From Cornus controversa (lineage: Eukaryota; Streptophyta; Magnoliopsida; Cornales; Cornaceae), in NCBI GenBank assembly GCA_026545225.1, contig CM048849.1, positions 27,972,836 to 28,036,835 on the forward strand: a stretch of 64,000 bases of DNA, read 5' to 3'. The notes under the pieces were generated by a model. The model ran no database searches, was not told where the DNA came from, and saw only the letters and a list, made by a program, of their open reading frames with translations. Positions 59,520-64,000 of the stretch are shown piece after piece (positions within the stretch are counted from its first letter, which is position 1; each line of letters starts with the position of its first letter). The translations under genes were made by a program, and so were the position numbers.

Positions 59520-60318
59520 TGTTATTACATCATCTAACATTGATAATTCATTAAGTAGTATAATTTAGCATGATTTAACCTCGAAAGACATCTAATTATA
59601 CCTAGGAAACTAATTGATTGCCATAAACAACCAATATACTCATAAAAACCTCGAATTTCATGGGTTAGATATCCCTACCTCAAATTGGAAGAACTTCCAC
59701 ATGGTTTTCCCAATTTCTCACAAAAAATCAACTTTCTCCAAATTTGATTCCAGATGGATCAAACTCGAGCCCTCAATGAGTATACCAACTCTTCATTCTT
59801 TGGCGCCTTCCAATTATCGCTCCAATTCTCTCAAATTCAATAAAGAAAGGAAGAAGAAGATGTAGAGATATATGTCTATTTATATAGCTCTCTTATGATT
59901 GATGAACAATGAGAGAAATTAATTCAACACTCTCCTCTTTGTTATTTATAGACTTAGGTCATCTATTTATAAAAATGCCACTAATCACTTACTAAACCTT
60001 TACAGATTCCGTTTTTACTTTCAGTAACTCTTATGGGCCCAAAATCGATTACATAGTGCATCAAATATTTTATATAAGCTATCCACCAAATTTGGTATTA
60101 TTTCAACACTTTTGGATTTTTTAGGTCGGTGAAACCATCGTCCCGGGCCCACCCAACCCGAAATCAACTTTTGCCAAACGCTCCAAAAAATTCCCCCGAC
60201 CTTTATAAGTGTCCACAAAATGTAATTTTCATTTAAAACACTTATATAATCATTTAAATCATTTATATACATTTAAATTAAATAAAAAAATTGGTCAAAA
60301 ATGATTACGGTTCTTACA
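59520..60318. repeat. LTR 3' part, second copy of the 35968/57974 family
   Basis: Matches 51271-51600 plus 57501-57974 without the CACTA insert, and more distantly 37500-38183. Ends GATTACGGTTCTTACA at 60318. It is the empty-site reference for the CACTA insertion near 59850. The left boundary of the LTR probably lies near 58400 but was not resolved. Confidence 0.6.
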
Positions 60319-60853
60319 CAAAAAATTCTAGCCTTTAGCAATAACATGAGTTTATATCCATGCCTTATTACTTGCAATTTTCTATACCTACATTTATCTT
60401 GCCTTAGCAAAAAAAATAAAAATAAAAAGGTGTGTGTGAAGTGAATTAAATCATTATCATAAAAGAATATTTTGCCCGGTAATTAAAATTTATCAAAGGA
60501 AGTTTAGAATAAATTACTAAAAAAAAATAATTGCAAGCCCAATTGTTGAACCAAAAATAGCAAGGTCACTTACAACCAAGTTTGGGTCCCAGTTTAGGCC
60601 ATCAATGGGCTTGGTGTATTGGGTTCAACAACGGGCTACACTATTCGGCTAGAATAGCACAGACCATCAATTAAAAATTAATGGGCTAGGTCCATCTGCA
60701 GAGCTCACATCAAAATATATTGGGTCCTTGTTTCTTCTCACTCCTTTCTTGCGTTAGAATCCTACCATAATACAACTGTCTTACCTACTGTTGAAAAACC
60801 CTAGTAGATACAAAAAAAGAGAAGAGACGTTGACAGAAGACCGAGAAAAGGCT
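60319..60853. promoter_or_regulatory. Upstream region of the F-box gene
   Basis: The first 90 bp are repeat-derived. Unique sequence begins near 60430. No canonical TATA box is obvious close to the ATG. The TTG-initiated frame extending to 60791 is not counted, because plant translation starts at ATG. Confidence 0.35.
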
Positions 60854-61906
60854 ATGGAGAAACAAGTAAGACATGAGTCATCATCAACCATCAACTCCCT
60901 TACCAAAGATCTCACAATGGACATACTCCTGAGATTGCCCGTCAAGTCTCTGCTACGGTTTAAGAGTGTATCAAAGTCTTGCTTCTCTTTAATTACTGAT
61001 CCATACTTCGTAAAGCTGCACCTAAATCGACGCCGCAAAAAACTTGTTCTTCCATTGTCAGATTCAATATCCAATCCTTGGACGAAACTCGTTGTGTTTT
61101 CCTACAGCAGTCTTGATGAGCCAAGTGAGATTCACTTTGATTCTCAATTTCAGTACCCGGCTGAGTCGGTCAGGTTCTGGGGTTCTTGTGATGGATTGCT
61201 ATTATGTTCTTCTCCATCCCTTACGCTTCACCTGGTGAATCCTTCGACTAGAGAATTCAGAAGATTACCAGACTCACCATTCCAAAGTGGACCCTATAAC
61301 TCATATGGGTTTGGCTACGATGCGTCCACTGATGACTACAAGGTTGTGCATATCGCCTATTCTTTTGATGGAAACAAATATAAAACAACGAGCTTATATA
61401 CACTAAAAACAAATTCTTGGAGAAGGATTGAAGACATCCCTTACAATGTTACGGTCTGTGAACCAGCAACACTTGTGAATGGAGCCCTCCATTGGGTAAG
61501 TGCGGATCAGAGGAAGATAGTTTCTTTTAATCTAGCGGAGGAAAAATTTCAAGATTTTCTTTTTCCTTGTTTTAAAACACAATTTGAAGCATATGTGTTT
61601 ACAGTTCATGCAGCATGTCTTCTTGAGTCTTGGACTAATCTTGGCTTGAATATTCCATATCCATATCATGGAGTGAAGCCTTTGGATTACGCAACCAAGG
61701 ACAAGATTCTTTTTTTGATACATGGGCGATTACTTGTATCAAATCTACAGAAAGATACACATAGGTGTGTGAAAATTCACTATGATACTCAGTTGTGTAA
61801 TCTTCAATTTGGTGAAGCAGAGACTTTTTTGGAAAGCATTGTTTCACCCCGTCATCATTCTGTGAAGGCCAGTTTGAGTCTGAAGTTGAATGATGCAAGT
61901 ATGTGA
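60854..61906 (+). CDS. F-box protein with FBA_1-type associated domain (CPR1/CPR30-like)
   Basis: Single exon of 350 codons from the ATG at 60854 to TGA at 61904-61906. The F-box spans residues about 16-60 (LTKDLTMDILLRLPVKSLLRFKSVSKSCFSLITDPYFVKLHL), the SKP1-binding part of an SCF ubiquitin ligase. The F-box-associated domain follows, with GSCDGLLLCSS, LVNPSTREFRRLP, YGFGYDASTDDYKVVHI, LYTLKTNSWRRIEDIP and NGALHWVSADQRKIVSFNLAEEKF. This domain usually binds the target protein. After HAACLL the sequence jumps to ESWTNL; the usual stretch holding the V-W-V-M-x-E-Y-G motif is missing, an in-frame deletion. The C-terminus ends in a small duplication that sets the stop. It may be functional or a recently damaged copy. 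The substrate cannot be inferred. Confidence 0.88.
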   Translation: MEKQVRHESSSTINSLTKDLTMDILLRLPVKSLLRFKSVSKSCFSLITDPYFVKLHLNRRRKKLVLPLSDSISNPWTKLVVFSYSSLDEPSEIHFDSQFQYPAESVRFWGSCDGLLLCSSPSLTLHLVNPSTREFRRLPDSPFQSGPYNSYGFGYDASTDDYKVVHIAYSFDGNKYKTTSLYTLKTNSWRRIEDIPYNVTVCEPATLVNGALHWVSADQRKIVSFNLAEEKFQDFLFPCFKTQFEAYVFTVHAACLLESWTNLGLNIPYPYHGVKPLDYATKDKILFLIHGRLLVSNLQKDTHRCVKIHYDTQLCNLQFGEAETFLESIVSPRHHSVKASLSLKLNDASM

Positions 61907-61922
61907 AGGCCAGTTTGAGTCT
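61862..61922. repeat. 41-bp-offset duplication over the F-box stop codon
   Basis: GTGAAGGCCAGTTTGAGTCT occurs at 61862 and again at 61903. The offset of 41 is not a multiple of three, so the second copy is read in another frame and supplies the TGA stop. Confidence 0.85.
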
Positions 61923-62549
61923 TGAGAGTAGGCTCTTTTGTTAGGTAATGTCTTTCTTTGTTTTTCTTTCTAGAATTGTTTTTAAAAAAAGCTGGGTGGA
62001 AACTCTCTATTTGCTGAAATTCTGTTTAGTCTACTAATGATTTATTTATAAATGTGATAAACAATCCCCATATTACCTCAAGGGTAAGGGAAAATATATA
62101 CATATATCTACATCTATACATCTATCTTTTCTATATAAATTCTGCTCTCTCTTTTCCTCTGAAGAAAGAAATATGTTGACAATTTCAATTGCTTTCCCCA
62201 TATATTGGATTGAATTTAAGAAACATGTAAATACAATCACTTTGATTGGAAATTTAAATTTATTTATTTTCAGAAATTTAGATAATTGGTTCCACTGCAA
62301 TGGACATATTCAAATAGATTATGACGTATTAATTATTACTTTCCTTTCATGTCCCCCCGGTGAAAACCGAGGTAATTACATAAATTGAAGAATAATTAAA
62401 CAACCAGGATGATGAACTAATTTCAATGATAGTGAATGATAATGGGTGTCGCAAATCAGACTTTATTTTTTTCCCTTTTATTTTTCTTTATGTGAAGGCT
62501 TGATGTACTCCTTGTGTGTGTGTATATATATACAAAGAGTGACTAGCCT
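61923..62549. other. F-box 3' flank, no gene seen
   Basis: AT-rich sequence with a short TATATACATATATC microsatellite near 62095. No coding region is supported. Confidence 0.5.
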
Positions 62550-62710
62550 CATTCGGAACTAAGCCAATTATACATATTTTACTTTTTGATATCAGATCCT
62601 AATTTATCTTTTAAGTTGTGACTGAATAGTTTCATTCAGAGCTAAGCCAATTATACATATTTTACTTTCTGATATTAGATCCTAATTTATCTCTAAGTTG
62701 TGACCAGCGC
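62550..62710. repeat. Tandem duplication, about 2 x 80 bp
   Basis: ATTCGGAACTAAGCCAATTA at 62551 recurs as ATTCAGAGCTAAGCCAATTA at 62634 (offset 83). Both copies continue through ATACATATTTTACTTT and GATCCTAATTTATCT to AAGTTGTGAC. Confidence 0.9.
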
Positions 62711-62824
62711 CCTAGACTACAATCCTCTCTTTTTGACTCTCTTTTCTCTTACTGCAACTGTCTAGGTATAGTGAAACCCTAGGGCAGTCACTTGGTGTGT
62801 GCGATAATGTAGGAAGGATCTCTT

Positions 62825-63145
62825 GCCAGGTTCGGATCCCTATTTTGGGGTATTCCCTTAGCATTGGAAATGTGCTAAGGGTCTTTAAGTGTAGTAGCAT
62901 TGTTCCTCGTCTTTGCCGTGTCTTCGACAATTTTGTTGGTATGTATTGGACTATTGGTGTGTTCGATAGCATTATTCTTTTCCTTCGTCGTGTCTTCGAC
63001 AGTTTTATTGATATGTTGTGGGTTACTAGTGTGTTCAGTAGGAGTTCTTCGCCTTTGCCATGTTTCTAGCAGTTTTTCGTCTTCCCATATTCGGACCCTT
63101 ATTTTGGGATATTCCCTTAGCATATGAAATGTGCAAAGGGTCACT
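62825..63145. repeat. Complex direct repeats, non-coding
   Basis: ATTTTGGGGTATTCCCTTAGCAT near 62842 recurs at about 63100, offset about 259, each followed by GAAATGTGC..AGGGTC. Between them a unit of roughly 70 bp (TTCGTCGTGTCTTCGACAGTTTTATTGATATGTTG and variants) is repeated about 2.5 times. Open frames on both strands reflect this periodicity and are not genes. Confidence 0.75.
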
Positions 63146-63374
63146 CAGTGCTATTTGTGACTTATTTGAGATGTCGGTGTGTTCAATAGTATCTTCACCG
63201 TATATCCTACAGTTTGATTGTCTTGTTCTTGGTCGGTCCTTTGATGTGAAGGATTTCGGTTCTTTTCGTTACTTCATGGACTCTTGTTTCAGAGGACTGA
63301 TAGAGATGTCACAGTTAGTTCTATTATCCAAAATGGAGAATGGCTATTCCACTAAATTTGTCATCCATCATTCC

Positions 63375-63600
63375 CCTTCTTCTACTAGCTCAAGGTAGAT
63401 CAGCAGAGTCATAATCTTGGATAGACAAAGGTAACTCAGAATCATAGACCAATTCCCTCTGATGTCTAATAGCCAAAGCTGCTAAATGATGGGCAACCCC
63501 CATTAACTTTTCTAGGCACAAAACAAACTGGTGATCAATCCCCAACCCAACTAATGATATCCTCCAATACTATAGCAATAAACAGAGGACAAGGCTAGAG
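63375..63600 (-). mobile_element. LINE RNase H C-terminal fragment
   Basis: The reverse strand from about 63525 reads FVPRKVNG and, in a shifted frame, VAHHLAALAIRHQRELVYDSELPLS then IQDYDSADLP and a stop near 63392. This is the typical end of the RNase H-like domain of plant LINE ORF2 (an 'R-x-A-N-x-V-A-H-x-L-A' context). It is short and frameshifted. Confidence 0.65.
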
Positions 63601-64000
63601 CTTGAGACTTTTAATTACATGCTTATGCTTCTTACAGACTTAATTACACAACAGAGAACCAAGATTTGGAAGAGGAAAATAAATTAGATTACTTTGATCT
63701 CCATTGAATAATCACTGGATAAAGTTTACAATACAAATTACATGAGCTACAAAATTGGCCCTTTGGTATTGTACTGTTATGCATGCAAGGGACATCAATA
63801 TCTGATTTTGGCCTTGTTTTTTTCTTTTTCTTTTTCTTTTTTTTGGGGTTAATAAGAATTTTTTTTATTTTTATGGGAGAAGTGCTTTCTATATTTTGGG
63901 GTTAATTTTTTTCTCTTCATCTACTAAATATAATTTCCAATCAGCAATGGGTTGTTCCTCACTCCTTAGCCCAAGCTATTCCCCTCCTTTGAAAGTTTCT
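63601..64000. other. Unassigned right edge
   Basis: AT-rich sequence with T-rich runs around 63820-63870. No supported feature. Confidence 0.5.

Noticed and set aside
60791-60853. N-terminal extension of the F-box protein
   Set aside because: The frame opens at a TTG; the first ATG is at 60854 and directly precedes the F-box, which fits the family's usual N-terminal length.
62712-63144. Repeated open frames such as VFDSFIDMLW / HTNKIVEDT
   Set aside because: Generated on both strands by the same non-coding direct repeats.

Overview
The window is plant nuclear DNA, most likely from a core eudicot. It is AT-rich, the genes are split by long introns, and most of it is transposable-element sequence: L1-type LINEs, Ty1/copia elements, solo LTRs, a CACTA element, MITEs and tRNA-derived SINEs including an Au-type copy. 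I see no bacterial, organellar or viral segment and no rRNA or functional tRNA gene. The species cannot be named from the sequence alone.

Three protein-coding genes can be supported. (1) A SAC3B-type TREX-2 mRNA-export scaffold on the + strand, with 14 exons at 7950-28252; its 5' exons were not found. (2) A clade-type PP2C phosphatase resembling Arabidopsis PP2C 35 (At3g06270) on the - strand, three exons at 31149-42940, with a 9.75-kb first intron. (3) A single-exon F-box/FBA gene on the + strand at 60854-61906. SAC3B and the PP2C converge on each other. As I recall, their Arabidopsis counterparts (At3g06290 and At3g06270) are also near neighbours, so this looks like an ancient gene pair that has since been expanded by transposons.

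Layout. 1-3240: antisense LINE carrying a 923-bp Tourist-like MITE. 3240-5230: non-coding repeats, including a perfect 231-bp tandem duplication and degenerate CACGTG-rich repeats. 5230-7664: two LINE 3' fragments of one family in opposite orientation. 7950-28252: SAC3B; its third intron holds a dead copia element (15715-21251) that itself contains a 606-bp solo LTR. 28253-31148: LINE RNase H remnant and SINE-like pieces. 31149-42940: PP2C gene; its first intron holds a foldback element with an Au SINE inside it, then a dead copia (33994-40935) with a 2.2-kb solo LTR inside it. 42941-49600: promoter side and AT-rich repeats, with a foldback flanked by direct repeats. 49600-60318: Ty3-type LTR remnants, one split by a 5.9-kb CACTA element. 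60854-61906: F-box gene. 61907-64000: short tandem repeats and a LINE RNase H end.

Nothing in the window looks like an undescribed enzymatic or defence system. The notable content is a set of nested insertions with readable target-site duplications. In two of them, removing the insert and one duplication copy rejoins the host element in frame.
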